In this document: piece by piece, positions 1 to 11,345 of the stretch | How positions within the stretch are numbered: position 1 is the first letter of the stretch | Layout of the letters: every line of letters starts with the position of its first letter | Origin: Synaphobranchus kaupii | Lineage: Eukaryota; Chordata; Actinopteri; Anguilliformes; Synaphobranchidae | Direction: 5' to 3' | NCBI GenBank assembly: GCA_029718625.1 | Contig: CM056387.1 | Location: forward strand, 34,279,011-34,343,010 | Length of the DNA stretch: 64,000 nucleotides | Position numbers and translations under genes: made by a program | The notes under the pieces: generated by a model | What the model saw: the letters and a program-made list of their open reading frames with translations, nothing else | The model's database searches: none | Told to the model about the DNA's origin: nothing

Positions 1-433
1 GGAGGGCTAAAAATAAGATTAAAACAACCAGCAGAGGAAAAAAAAACAAAACACTGAGCCACAGACTGCTCCCCGCACACAAACTCCACCCACAGGGTCT
101 TACCACTCAAAGGTTGGTATTCAATCAGCATCTGTCCTTAAATTTGGACGAACAATTAAAAGCAAGAATTATATTTTCTTCATGAACGGAGTTAAACTGA
201 CTCGGCACAACTGGGTTTGTGAAGAAAAGTAATGCTTGCATTTTACTTGCAAGCCAGGACAAATGTTGATTGAACACAGGCCAAGAAGTGAAGAGGAGGA
301 AGCAAAGGAGTGAGCGACGGAGGAGCAAAATAAAAGGATAAAGGATGGAGGAGGAAGGCAAGAAAAGGAGGGACTGGGGCCCCTGCGGGTGAGGAGGGGA
401 GCGCCGGGCTCTGTGGGGACTGGGCCGGCCCGT

Positions 434-583
434 CTACCGGGGACGAGTTGGAGCTGGAGCGGGACCGGGTGGCGGCGCCGGCCGGGGGGAGCGGGACCGC
501 GAACGCCGCCTGACCGGGGAGCGCCTACGCGGTGACCGAGACCTGGAGGGAGAGGGAGAGGGAGAGGGAGAGGGAGAGGGGGA

Positions 584-668
<85 letters not shown>

Positions 669-3600
669 AGGGAGAGGGGAGAGGGAGAGGGAGAGGGAGA
701 GAGAGAGAGGGGGAGAGGGAGAGGGAGAGATAGAGAGAGGGAGAGGGAGAGAGAGGACAGTAAGTGAGTGCCACTCTATCCAACCCACTGAATCTACTTA
801 TCCATTACACATGAACACGTCCTTTCCTTCCTCAATAGTCATGCTTTCTGAGTGAGTGTGCAATGCACCCATATCCCTGCAGTATAATGCCAACAGGGGA
901 CTCATAAAATGGATGCCTGCACGTACATCAGCGTCAAAGGAATAGAATTTAATAACGCGATCATGTGACCATGGTGCCGCAGTCCTTGGCTGGGTCGAAG
1001 GTTTCTGTGATCAGATCAGTAAGTTCAACTAATCGTCCCCGACAGGGTATGCTGAACATCTTCAGATTCAATTTTTTGCATAAAATAAACTCACAAAATG
1101 TAGGTTCTATTCTGCCTCAATGTGGGGTTTGTTATTCTACTCGAGGGAGGAGTCTTCGGGGGACAAATGGTTTGATTTGCCAGTGCGCCTTGTTATTCTG
1201 AGTCAACAATCCCTTCCAGAAAATTCCTTAATGATCTGAGCAGTTTAGCTGCAGTTTATCCCCCAGAGCAGCAGGGAGCGCACTGACCTCCTCCTCATGC
1301 GGGGCGGGGTGCGACGCCACACAGGTGGGGGCGGGGGCATCCTGCGTGGGGGGGGACAGCCTGCGGGGGGCAGGGCGTATCCGTGGCGCGAGCACGGCAG
1401 AGGCGGTGATCTCCTGCCCGTCAATCTGACCTGGAAGGGAAAGGGGGGGTGGAAATGGGTCAGCGGAGTAACCACGGCAACTTCCGTAACCATGGCATTT
1501 TCTGTAACCGCAGCCGCCTGCTGGAGTTTAGGTAAAGTTGGGTGAACCGACAATAGTACAGGTCTCCCGGATACAAGAAACACCCACCAATCTACACAGA
1601 CATGACATTTTCAAATGTACCTGGTGTAGCAATCAACTCATTGCTTGACCTTACGTCTAACCCCTGCACACTTGAATAACTAGCCGCAGGTCAAGTACAC
1701 CTTGAATAACTAGCCGCAGGTAAAGTTTTACGCTCCAAAATGAGGAAACAAAGCAGAATCTTCCATGTGGATTTGATCCGATGACCCCCATGACGCTCAG
1801 AGCCCTGGGGTCGGGCAGATTACCCCGTTTAAAGAAAGCTTTAAAAAAATCCACCTACCTCCGTCCATGTGTTTGAGGGCCTTTTCCGCCTCATCCGCCG
1901 TTTCAAACTCTACGTAGGCGTGGCCCTTGGAGAGGTGTGGGTGGAGCCTATCCACTGGCATGTCAATCATCTTGATCTTCCCGTAGGTGGCGAAAATCTC
2001 CTGAATGTGATCCTGCAACAAGACATTTCATTGGTTCAGCAGAATATTGAATCATGTATTTTGTTGCAGTCAAATTCAAGCACAGATTGATGACCAGGCC
2101 ATTAGATTAACACTGGATTTTATTCCTCTTGGTTGCTATCATTTGTCTTCAAATGCAGCCAAGATAGACTGATTTGGCAAACAATCACGGTCAAATAGCT
2201 GTAGACCCCCACCTTGTGGTTCAAGTATGTCAGTGCATAATCTGCCCGAAGCTAGCAAAACCAACAGAGACTATATGCAAGAAATACTGGCAAATTGATA
2301 GATGCACAAGTCTCCCCTTAATAACACAACTCCTCACATCCAACACCTGAACACAATCAGAACAAGAGAACATATATTGCAGCCTGAATAAATCATGCAT
2401 TTTGTAAAAAGAAAAAATTTTAATGTTTCCAAGTACGAATCCATATAGAGGTGCTCGTCACTCGAAGACGCTACCAAATCGATCCAACGTACAGCACAAA
2501 GAACTTTCACATCTTTAATTTCCTTTTTTTATTTTAGCACTCTTGAACCTTTTTTTAAGGTGTATGTGAACCCTGCCTTAGATGCGTGCGATTTCAAGCA
2601 CGTATGAATAAACATCTGTACATAAAGCAAAGTGTTTTAAGTCAGGACTGGAAAAAGCCCATCATGCCCGTTCCGTTACCTTGGTAACATTCCTTGTGAG
2701 CCGGCCCAGGTGGATCTTGATTGGTCTTGGACTTGGGCTCCTCCTCTTACGCTCCTTCTCATCCCCCCTCTTCAGCGATTTGGACCTGAACCACAGTGGA
2801 GACCCCACAAGGTCACGCAACAGCCCACTCATTTCCATAAGTACATACAAGCAAGCACTGCGTTCTAATGACACCCATGCATTTTCTATTATGTACAACT
2901 CTGCCCTTTTTTCGATTCACGTACTTGGATCGAGAACGGCGGCGGTTGTCGTGGCGACGGCGGTTGACGCTGGGCGACCGAGAGGAGCTGGAGGAGCTGG
3001 AGGAGCGGGAGGAGCTGGAGGAGCCGGAATGGCTGGAGGCGGAAGAGGAGCTGGAGCCGCTGGAAGAGCCGGAGCTGGAGCCAGAGCTGGTGCTGGAGGT
3101 GGAGCTGGAGCGGGACCTGGCAGGGAAACAGAGACCGGCCGAAAGGTCAGAGGTCAGAGGGGCGGGGCTCCAAAAGGCGTGACCGGCTGGAACGCCGGTG
3201 AGGAGGAACCAAGGCTAGGATAAGGTGGGACATCATTCTGAACCGCACCTTTTGATTCCCGTTTGAGAGAAGGTACCAATCACGGATTCAACGACTCACG
3301 TGTGCTACTTGTAAATAAAAAAGGTTTTATATTCTGAGAACAGCCATGTCTTCTATTCACCTTTGTGCTTTAATTTCCAAAAAAATGTGAACCATCTGCA
3401 GGCCTAGTAAAAAGAATTTAATTAAAAAAACACAGATCCAGGTGTTCAGCCAAGTGTAGTTGCTAGGACTACTGTTACCTCTCTGATAACTTTGCCATTG
3501 CTATAAAGATCACTGCCTGTCAAGTTTCCAAGGTATCCAACAGCAAGCTAAATACCCTTGCAAGTGACATTCATATTCTTAAATTTATCCAAAATCATAT

Positions 3601-4967
3601 CTATCCAAACTGATGTCGTCACTATATTTAAGGCAAATACAGCTAAGTTGAGTTAAGGCTCAACTGCTAATTTAGCAGGTCTGGCACAGGGTTGCAAATA
3701 ACTCAAAACATCACGCTGCCCGACAATATTTGGTCTGTTTCTGAAGGAAAGCTTGACCTCTGCCTTTCGACTACAAAGGGATGCATTCAATGCATTCGCT
3801 GAATTGGTGAGTTTAAAATGAATGAGCTCTAGCTGTGGCATTGTCACAACAGCACACTTTTAGATTCTGCACATTCTTGGGTGGATTCTAGTGCAGAAAC
3901 AGAGACTAGAGTTCTCCTTTAGGGACTACAGTGGAAAAACATTAGGGCTCCTAGAGTGTGTTCTTACATTCCTGGTTGTGGTCATTTCAGCTTTTCTTTG
4001 TCGTATTAGTTCCGTGGTGGAAACTGCCCCAAGCGGGAAAGTGACTAGTGGTAGTGACAGTGGTACCATCACCCTCAAGTTGTTGATAATTATGGATGTA
4101 TTTAATGCATTACCTCAGAGATAATGAACACAGGCTGTTGTCTTACCTGCTGCTGCTCGTACCAGCGGAGGCACTGCGGCGCTTGCGGCCTTTCTCTCGG
4201 CCTCTATCCTTCTCCGCCCCCTCTTTGGTTCCCGTCTTCTCTTTCCCTCGATCCTTGGCCTTGTCCTCGGAACGATCCTTCCGCTTTGTGGGTGATGGGG
4301 CCCTGCAACAAGAACACTATATATGTGAAGACTGGCTGCAAAATTTAAATGTTATTTCTAGCCGTTTTAAAACGCGTCTTTCACAGAACTGACTGCGCCG
4401 GACTTAACTATTTGCATGGAATCCTGAGGGAGCTAACGGCGTTAGCATTTTAGATGGCTGCCTAACAATTTAAAACACAAGACATTCATTGATACGTGGT
4501 TAGTTAGTTTGTGAACACTAATGTTACCGATATAAACAACTAAGACCATTTCAGCTCTGTAAACTTCCTAGTTAAGTTAGTTACCGTCCTCACATTTTGT
4601 GCTTGTAATTAAATTAACGGCAGGTAACTTCAACCCGACAACTAGCGTTAGCTAGACTGCTAACGTTAGCTATCGAGCTTCTACACTGCACTTAGCATGT
4701 TACTACTATACGTATAGATATATATATGCACCAAACATTTCAGCGCTAACGTTACCAAACCGATTCGACACCATAGAGACAGAAACGGTTTCCTTAAACA
4801 ATAGCCAGGTTTAGCTAACAAGCCAACTAAATCCACTACACATCGGTGCGAAATATCGGTCTTGAAAATGAGAATTTGTCTACGCCAACGACTGGTGTAA
4901 ACGTAAGAATAAAAATACAACGTATATTGCAGGATTATGATGGATATTAGAAATCAAACGCTTACAT
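434..4967 (-). CDS. rnps1: RNPS1, RNA-binding protein with serine-rich domain (EJC/ASAP splicing factor)
   Basis: Nuclear splicing activator and exon-junction-complex peripheral factor (ASAP/PSAP subunit) that links splicing to nonsense-mediated decay. Exons on the minus strand: 5' exon ending 4966, 4302-4147, 3116-2925, 2785-2680, 2012-1859, 1430-1288, 542-434, all with GT/AG borders and matching phases. The product opens MAPSPTKRK, followed by a Lys/Arg/Glu region and a long serine tract (exon 3116-2925). The RRM spans the next two exons: KIHLGRLTRNVTK, then KIMIDMP and HPHLSKGHAYVEFE, ending ALKHMDGG. The tail is Pro- and RS-rich. Removing four apparent one-base insertions (C8 at 1348-1355; C runs at 484-489, 467-469 and 439-442) gives 285 residues, close to the 282 of the human form starting at the same Met. 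Recognition is by recalled similarity to human RNPS1. The C-terminal reading depends on accepting those insertions as errors. Confidence 0.93.
543..757 (-). promoter_or_regulatory. Exceptionally long polypyrimidine tract of the last rnps1 intron
   Basis: The plus strand is almost purely G and A for about 215 bases, so the rnps1 transcript has an almost pure C/U tract running directly into the AG of its last exon (exon start 542). Repeated CUCCCU and CU units could bind PTB-type proteins or U2AF along their whole length. It is a simple repeat by composition; any regulatory role is inference. Confidence 0.7.
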
Positions 4968-5100
4968 TTTTTACTTTCCCGGGCGATAGGCGATTTTGCG
5001 AGCTCAGTCGCAGAATGATGACGCAAAACACTTTTTAGCCCAATGACGTCATTGACTAAGCGCCACTGTAATCTCATAGAAGTACAGTTGCCCGTTTGTT
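4966..5100 (-). promoter_or_regulatory. rnps1: rnps1 5' exon and probable promoter
   Basis: The first rnps1 exon ends AAAAAT at 4966 before a GTAAGC donor. Just upstream of the gene lies CAATGACGTCATTG (5041-5054), a perfect 14-bp palindrome holding a full CRE (TGACGTCA) with CCAAT-type edges. CREs at this distance are typical of TATA-less housekeeping promoters bound by CREB/ATF. The transcription start is not determinable from sequence. The region might also drive the plus-strand gene at 6133, but that is only inference. Confidence 0.55.
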
Positions 5101-6132
5101 TACATTAGATTTATGCTAGATGTGTTTAGAATGCAAAGCAGTACAATTCACTTCCGCGGTATTAAGTAAAAACTCAGAAACGTTCATTTGCAATCGCGTA
5201 GCTAGGAGATCATATATCCTGAGAGATGTCTCGGGGTCCCAGCGTCATTTGCTTCCCGCAGCGATAGTTCACCAACCGAGCGACATTAATTGGTGAGTTG
5301 ACTCCGCGACAAAGAAGTCAGTGACTTCTGCTTGCAAGAACTGAGTGTCAGTGTTTCTCTTATTTAACGACTAAAAGAGTGGCTAGCATTATCATCATCT
5401 CAGAGTGGTCGAAACGACCTAGCTGGTGGAGTCGGTTACTGTGCACTGTTTTCACCGCTAACATCAATTGCTATCTGCTAGTTAACGTTAACAAGTTGGA
5501 TTTTCTGCATTCGCCATTAAAGACCAAGACCTGAGATGTTTTATGTCTATACGAGCACCCAGAAAGGCGTGGTTTACCATCCAAAACAATCCTTGATAAA
5601 CGTTTACATTTTGTGAAACAAATATGGGTACTGTCATCGAATTTTCTGGCTGGGAGGCTAGCAAGCTATAATATACCCCTTTAACTGAACTTTCATAATA
5701 TTCTAAAGGATTGCCTCATCAGTCATTTGCAGCAATTCTCATTGTAATGTCAACACAATTCATGTTGGTTGAGAACCTAAAACAATACTCTAAAACAAAA
5801 TAATTAATTTACTGTCAACAATCACATTTAGCACAAGGATGTAAGAATTGATCTGACTATTGACTGCAGTGTTCACAGGAAGGATGTCATGGAAAGTTAA
5901 ATTATCCTCTTGGAATAAAGTGGCATGCTGATTTATATGTGATTAGTAGACTGACAAGCATGAGTTGTCAACTTTTCCAATCTACTACTTGCATTCTGAA
6001 TTGAAATCCAGATTTTTTTATTAACTTGGGTGCTCCGGTGTCGGCTGAAGCCATTGACGTCGGACTGAGAGAGGAAGGCCCCTGGAAGGAGTTTGCGGGC
6101 AGCGCCAGGACCTGCGGTCGCCGGGGGCGAAC

Positions 6133-8793
6133 ATGGGTCGTCTTGACGATGCCGCGAAGCGCAAGGTGGTGGAGCTGCGGCAGGCGGGGCTCAGCTTCCG
6201 CAAAATCAAGGCGGTGCTGGAGCTGGAGAACATCAAGGTGTCCGCTCAGGCCATCTACCTCTTCCTGAAGGAGTTCAAGGGGAAGATAAAGCAGGGGGAT
6301 GGGGTGGGCGGGGCCGTGCAGGCAGGCGCGGCGCCTTCGGGGGACGGGAGCAACGGGGCCGGGAGGCAGGTCGGCTGGGCCGACCAGCAGGTGTGGAGCC
6401 TGCTCCGGGACACGTCCCGCGCCGCCGGCTACGCCCCGCAGCAGGATTCGTCGCAGCAGGGCGGGGGCCCCGCGGGCGGGGGGGGCGCTGTCGGGCGGAG
6501 CAGCTGACGGTTCGGGCGGAGGGGGCAGGTCAGAGCAGCAGGGCGAGAGGAAGGAGGACGCAATCCGGATCGTCAGCGTGACCTCGCTGGCCCGCGGGAC
6601 CCAGCATGGAGGCCCCCAGATGGCGGGGGCGGGAGTGGGGGGGATGATGGGGGCGGGCATACGCAGGAAAGTGCCGATGTCACCTGCTTCCAACGCCATT
6701 ATGGTCGCGCGCAAGAGGCTGCTGGAGAAGGCTCTGCTCCACAAAGCGCGGGTGAGCAGTCTGTTGCATTACTGTCTGTCACGCATACATATTTCTGGAA
6801 ATCAATAAGTAGCCCAGATTAATTTAGATGAGGATCACAACTCTAATAAAGTTTAGTATTTTTCGTATCTTTATTGTGTAGATGCACACACACACACACT
6901 CGTGCGCACTTGTATTCTGTGCTTACACTGTGAGGACCTCAGAAGAGATGAGATCAGGTCTATATCTACAGTGCTTTCTCCTTGATTTTCAGTTACGGAT
7001 TGAAGAAGTTTGCCGTTTCAATTTTCAAATATAGATGTCAGTTATAGACGTGTAAGAAAAAAACCTACGGCACAATTTCATCAGACCAGACTTGTTGGAA
7101 TTGAAATATGTTTTAAATCCCTTGTCGTGAATTGAAATATGTTTTAAATCCCTCCCTCCATGTTGTTGTTCCATGTCAGATGAGAGAGATGTCAGCTCAG
7201 CCTGGGCCGCAGATGGGACAGCTGTATGGCAGAAGCCAGGCTTGTTTCCAGGGCAACGATGCCAGGAAAATCACCCTGCTACCTCAGACCTCGACCCTCG
7301 GCATGACCTCAGCCAGGCTCCCTCAGGCGGTGAGTACAGGTTTCGAGCCGCAGATGGGGACCTGCTTTCGTACCTCTGCAAGGTACCCAAGCAGCATCGC
7401 TTCGATAAAATATCCGGCTGTATGCAAGTGCAATCCCTGGATTACGCAAATGTAGAACTCGTTTGTTGTAATAATATTATATATGCGCTAACTGTCCGCT
7501 AGTTGTACATTCACCAACTGAGATAAAGAAAAAAAATAACAGTCTCCCAAATATGGATTTCACTCCTCATTGCAACATAAACGCCCAGAAATGTACCATT
7601 ACAAAGAACTGTGAAGATAAACTCACAAAAATAGATGAATAAATTGTGTTTGGGGCACCAGGTGGCTGGGTGTCAGTGCAGTCTGGTGTGGGTTCCTGAC
7701 CTCCTCAGGGCTGGCTGTGGCCAGGGAAGCTGGCAGGGTCAGTCTGCACCTGCTGCACGTTAAATCTGCTAAATATTTGATTTGGAAGGCAGACGTGTTT
7801 CGGCTCATGCTGTCCTCAACGACATTCCTTTTTAAAAAAAACTAGTTTGGGGAAACAACGATTGTTTACTCATCAGCACACTGTGGTTTAAAGTTGGGGT
7901 GAGCGTGCTGTAACCAGTCTGTGTTTCTCTTTCACAGAGGGGGGGCCTGGAGCCTCAACCAGTCCCCGTCCTCCCAAAACGGACCCTCCAACAGAGAGCC
8001 GGCCCGCCTGCCCGCTCCCTGCACCCTCCCCTCCAGAGAGAACCGCCCCCCTGCATCGCCGTCCGGCCGCCCAACCCCGCACCGGCGCCCCCTGCTGGTC
8101 AGGGCACCGGCGCCACCGCCCGGTCGCAGCTGCCCCCTAACTCGTCCCCCAGGAAGGACCCCCCCGGGGGCGACGCAGGACGGCGGGTTGAGGGGCGGGC
8201 TACAGGAGCAGGTGCAGGTGCTCGGGGCGGAGATTCGGGGGCTGGGAATGGCGGTCAGGCTGATGGTGGAGCAGCAGAGTCGGGTGGAGCGGGAACAGGC
8301 CCAGCAGACCCAGGTTCAGAGGCAGATCCTCAGCACCCTGCAGGCCTTGGCCTCCTCCCTCCGCCCGGCCAAGACTCCCACTCCCCCCGGCCCCGCCCCC
8401 TACAGGCAGGAGGGCCACACCCCCACCCGCACCACCTACGCCCAGTGCAGCCAGCCGCCCCTGTCTAAGTACTGCGAGCTGGATGCCTCCGGCCTGGACT
8501 CGCTGGAGGCCTACAAGCTGTCCGGGCTGAGCCCCCCGAGAGTGAACGGTTTCCCGGCCTGCGCGACGGCCGACGGCAGCCTCGCCCTCGGGGCGCAGGG
8601 GCACGCTCCCGCGTACGAGGCCTTCGCGCAGTCCTACGGCAGCCCGCCGTACTCCGCCCAGTCGCACACGCCCGCGTACAGCCAGGCGTACAGCCAGGGC
8701 TGCAGCCCCGCCGCCAGCCTGAACCCCGACTCGCCCCTCCCCCTCTCCCCCCAAGACCCGCAGCTGAACATCGTCAAAGTGGAGACAATGTGA
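6133..8793 (+). CDS. Helix-turn-helix, coiled-coil protein of unrecognised family (three exons, about 540 aa)
   Basis: Exons 6133-6751, 7180-7329 and 7938-8793, all phase 0 with GT/AG borders. ATG 6133 has a good context (gcgaacATGG). Residues about 3-50 (KRKVVELRQAGLSFRKIKAV, then VSAQAIYLFLKEF) have the pattern of the N-terminal helix-turn-helix of Tc1/mariner-type transposases. A Gly/Gln-rich linker follows, then a coiled coil in exon 3 (LQEQVQVLGAEIRGLGMAVR and on), a Tyr/Ser/Pro/Gln-rich segment, and the last residues IVKVETM, which contain a SUMO-type VKVE. Exons 1 and 3 each need one base removed: in the G8 at 6478-6485, and somewhere between 7938 and 8195. Exon lengths then become exact multiples of three. 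A DNA-binding nuclear role is inference from the motif; I cannot name the family. Confidence 0.75.
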
Positions 8794-9650
8794 AGCGTCG
8801 GGGGGGGGTCCTCAACGCCTCAGTTCTCAAGCCTCTTGTTGATCATTTGTCTCTGTGGTCTTTGCTTCAATCGTGTACCAGCAATTTCACCTGCTTTCTA
8901 CGGTTATTTATAAACAGCCGTTCGGCCTTCAAAAAGGGATCACCGTTTAAAACGACAGCGCGGCCACCGCGGCCAGGGCGGCAGTTCGTCGCCATGACCG
9001 GAAAAATATTTGCAGACCAAAGTTCGGGTTAATAACGTTTGCTTTTTAAATTTGAACCGCCAGTCTTTTCGCCTTGAGCTAAAGAGAATCCGGGGAAGTA
9101 CGCTGTGCCTCGTGGCCACAAGAAACCAGAACCAGCAACAGTGAAGCGGGAGAAGATCAGATTCAGAGCGAGAAGGAAATCTGATAGAAACAAAGCCGTA
9201 TGAAGGGAGTGTGAGAAGGAGTGCAGTACTAGGAGAGGTTTAAGGGTTATCTCTAACCTACATACTCGCATATACTCCTCTCCTCTGTAGTGTTTGGACT
9301 GATCCAGGTTTGCCATTGGGAGTGTCCCCATGCTGTGTACTGTGTACTGTGTACTGTCAAAGGGAGTTACTGATTGCTTTTGGTTTCAGGGGTGAAAGGT
9401 TATTTTGTTCCAATGAGTCAAGATAACGGCGCGCCTGCCAAAACTAGCGCAATCGCCTCTTTGAAGGGGACAAGGCATCACAGGGTCTGAGAGAACATTC
9501 TACCTCCCTTTCTTGGAGCTTGTTGTTTCCCTTGTAGGAATCTGGTCCTTTTGGTCAAGTAAAACTTTACGTCAAAAGTTTAGATCAACAACAACTTATT
9601 AACAAGGCAAAATTTGTCTTTACAGTATAAAGCTCCCCTTCTGATAGAAA
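8794..9650. other. Intergenic, nothing recognised
   Basis: This is the probable 3' untranslated and flanking sequence of the preceding gene. I see no conserved reading frame or repeat. A clear AATAAA first appears only well downstream, at about 10482 and 10951, so the polyadenylation site is not assigned. Confidence 0.4.
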
Positions 9651-9708
9651 TTACACTGCAGTCATTCGGCAGACGCTTTTATCCAAAGCGACATACAATA
9701 AGTGCACA
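9651..9708 (-). repeat. SINE 3' tail fragment
   Basis: The sequence cattcggcagacgctttta followed by tccaaagcgacatacaataa is the widespread fish SINE tail (on the other strand GTCGCTTTGGATAAAAGCG). Related tails occur at 16459, 48808 and 60281 in this window. Confidence 0.65.
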
Positions 9709-10116
9709 CAGAAAGGTCATTGAAGCAACCACAGATTAGATTATACAAAGCACACACGCTATCACGGACCATCAAAACACTCCCCTTTGTACTGCCACGT
9801 CCCCGGTAGGTCTATCCCGAATCATCGCTCGTGCTTACTGAGGCCGATTACATTAACCAAATAGTCATCGTCGCCTCTGTGTGTGCATCTGCCTCCCATT
9901 AGGTTCTGGTAGGCCATCGACCACTCCCATTTTATCAGCGCACGTGTCCAGCAAGTCGACGTCCAGGCACGCTTGTATATCAAACAAAATTCCTTACTCT
10001 AGTGTGGGGAAAAAACGTTCCATGGGAAAAACGCCAGAGTTCAGCCATGAACTACAAGCCTACATCAGTGTAAAGCCACCCCACATGCTGAAGTATGTTT
10101 CACACACTGTCGTTTA

Positions 10117-10350
10117 CATTTCAGGCTTTTAGCAGAAGCTCCTATAAGGGCAGCTTATAATACAGCTGACAATATTTTTTACATACAGTCCGTTTATACA
10201 GCTGAATATTTTTACTGAAGCATTTCAGGCCTACTGCCTGGCTCAAGTCAGTGGCCGACAGTGGCAGTAGTGCCCCAAATGAGAATTGAACCTGCAACCT
10301 CAATACAAGCCCAGTTCCCACTGTTCTGCAACACTGGCACCCCAACCCTG
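10117..10350 (-). repeat. tRNA-derived SINE, decayed
   Basis: Read on the minus strand it has a tRNA-like B box (GGTTCAATTCTC within AGGTTGCAGGTTCAATTC), a central part with CAGCTGTATAAA-like words, and the AGCTTCTGCTAAAAGCC tail. It matches the copies at 37071 and 60281. The family is probably V-SINE-like; the name is from memory of the tail, not a search. Confidence 0.6.
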
Positions 10351-11030
10351 TCGTGTGTTTTACTCTGATGTTTCTGCGATTGTTTTATTGTTATTTTTAA
10401 ATCACTTTCTTTCTTTGAGCGTTAGAATCACTTTTGCTTTTCTGGAACTTAAATGCTTGGGTAGATCCTGGAAAGAAAGGTAAAATAAAAGGGAATCCGC
10501 GTCCTTTTATAGCATCTCGGGTCTTGAGCCCAGTACGCTCCGTGAATCTCCTCAAGTGGGAACCGCAAAAAAAAAAAAAACTGTGTGTCATTGGGGAAAA
10601 TGCAGACGTCTGCTGCCCATCGGCTCAAAGGGGAACGACAGCCGCTTGTCGATCAGGAGGAGACCCGATGCCTCTTAAGTGGCTCTTCAGTGAGCTTGAA
10701 CGGTCACCCTGCTTACTCACCCTTCTGTCTCTCTTTGAGTCACATGCCGTCAGTGTCCTTTACGAGCCCGTGAGGATTCCTTATAAGGAGTGATTTTAAT
10801 AAAAAAAAGCTGTAGAGCACTACATCCACGTGCTCGTCGCGAGCCGCGACGGCGGTGGTTAGAATCCGACCACATGAGCTTTTTCGCATGTCTCTCCCTC
10901 TCTCCCTCCCCATTCTTCATGTCGCTCTACACTGTGTTAAAATAGTGTCCAATAAAGCTCAAAAAGTCCTAAAAAAATAATTAAAAAAAATGAATCATTA
11001 AAAATAATTGCTCATAACAGTACCCATTTG

Positions 11031-11223
11031 CAGAGGTGGAAATCCAGGGGACATAAAGTAAAAGTCCTACCATGTGTTTCTTCCACCCATAGACTCATAG
11101 AGCCAGCTGATTTCACTAATTCTACCTCCTAGCTGAAGAATTATGTTACTTAGCAAATCGAGGTGATTGGAGCAAAATACTGGGGAGGACTTTTACTTTA
11201 TGTCCCCTGGATTTCCACCTCTG
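11031..11223. mobile_element. hAT-like MITE, 193 bp
   Basis: It begins CAGAGGTGGAAATCCAGGGG and ends with the reverse complement, giving inverted termini of about 42 bp. The flanking octamers cccatttg and caaatttg agree at six of eight positions, as expected for a worn 8-bp target duplication. No coding sequence. Confidence 0.7.
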
Positions 11224-11345
11224 CAAATTTGGGAATTGGAACGTCATTTTTTCCATTCCACAAAGGGGTTAAAAAGGCACGTTGAATTTAAAAGTGCGCC
11301 CGCTGATTGGTCAAGCTGTGGAAGTCACACCTGGTTACCTTTGCC

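Noticed and set aside
525..855. Arg/Glu or Ser/Leu/Pro repeat proteins
   Set aside because: Simple GA/CT repeat read in frame; it lies in the last rnps1 intron.
7921..8793. Separate gene starting at ATG 7921
   Set aside because: That ATG lies in the intron before the tttcacag acceptor; the sequence is exon 3 of the gene starting at 6133.
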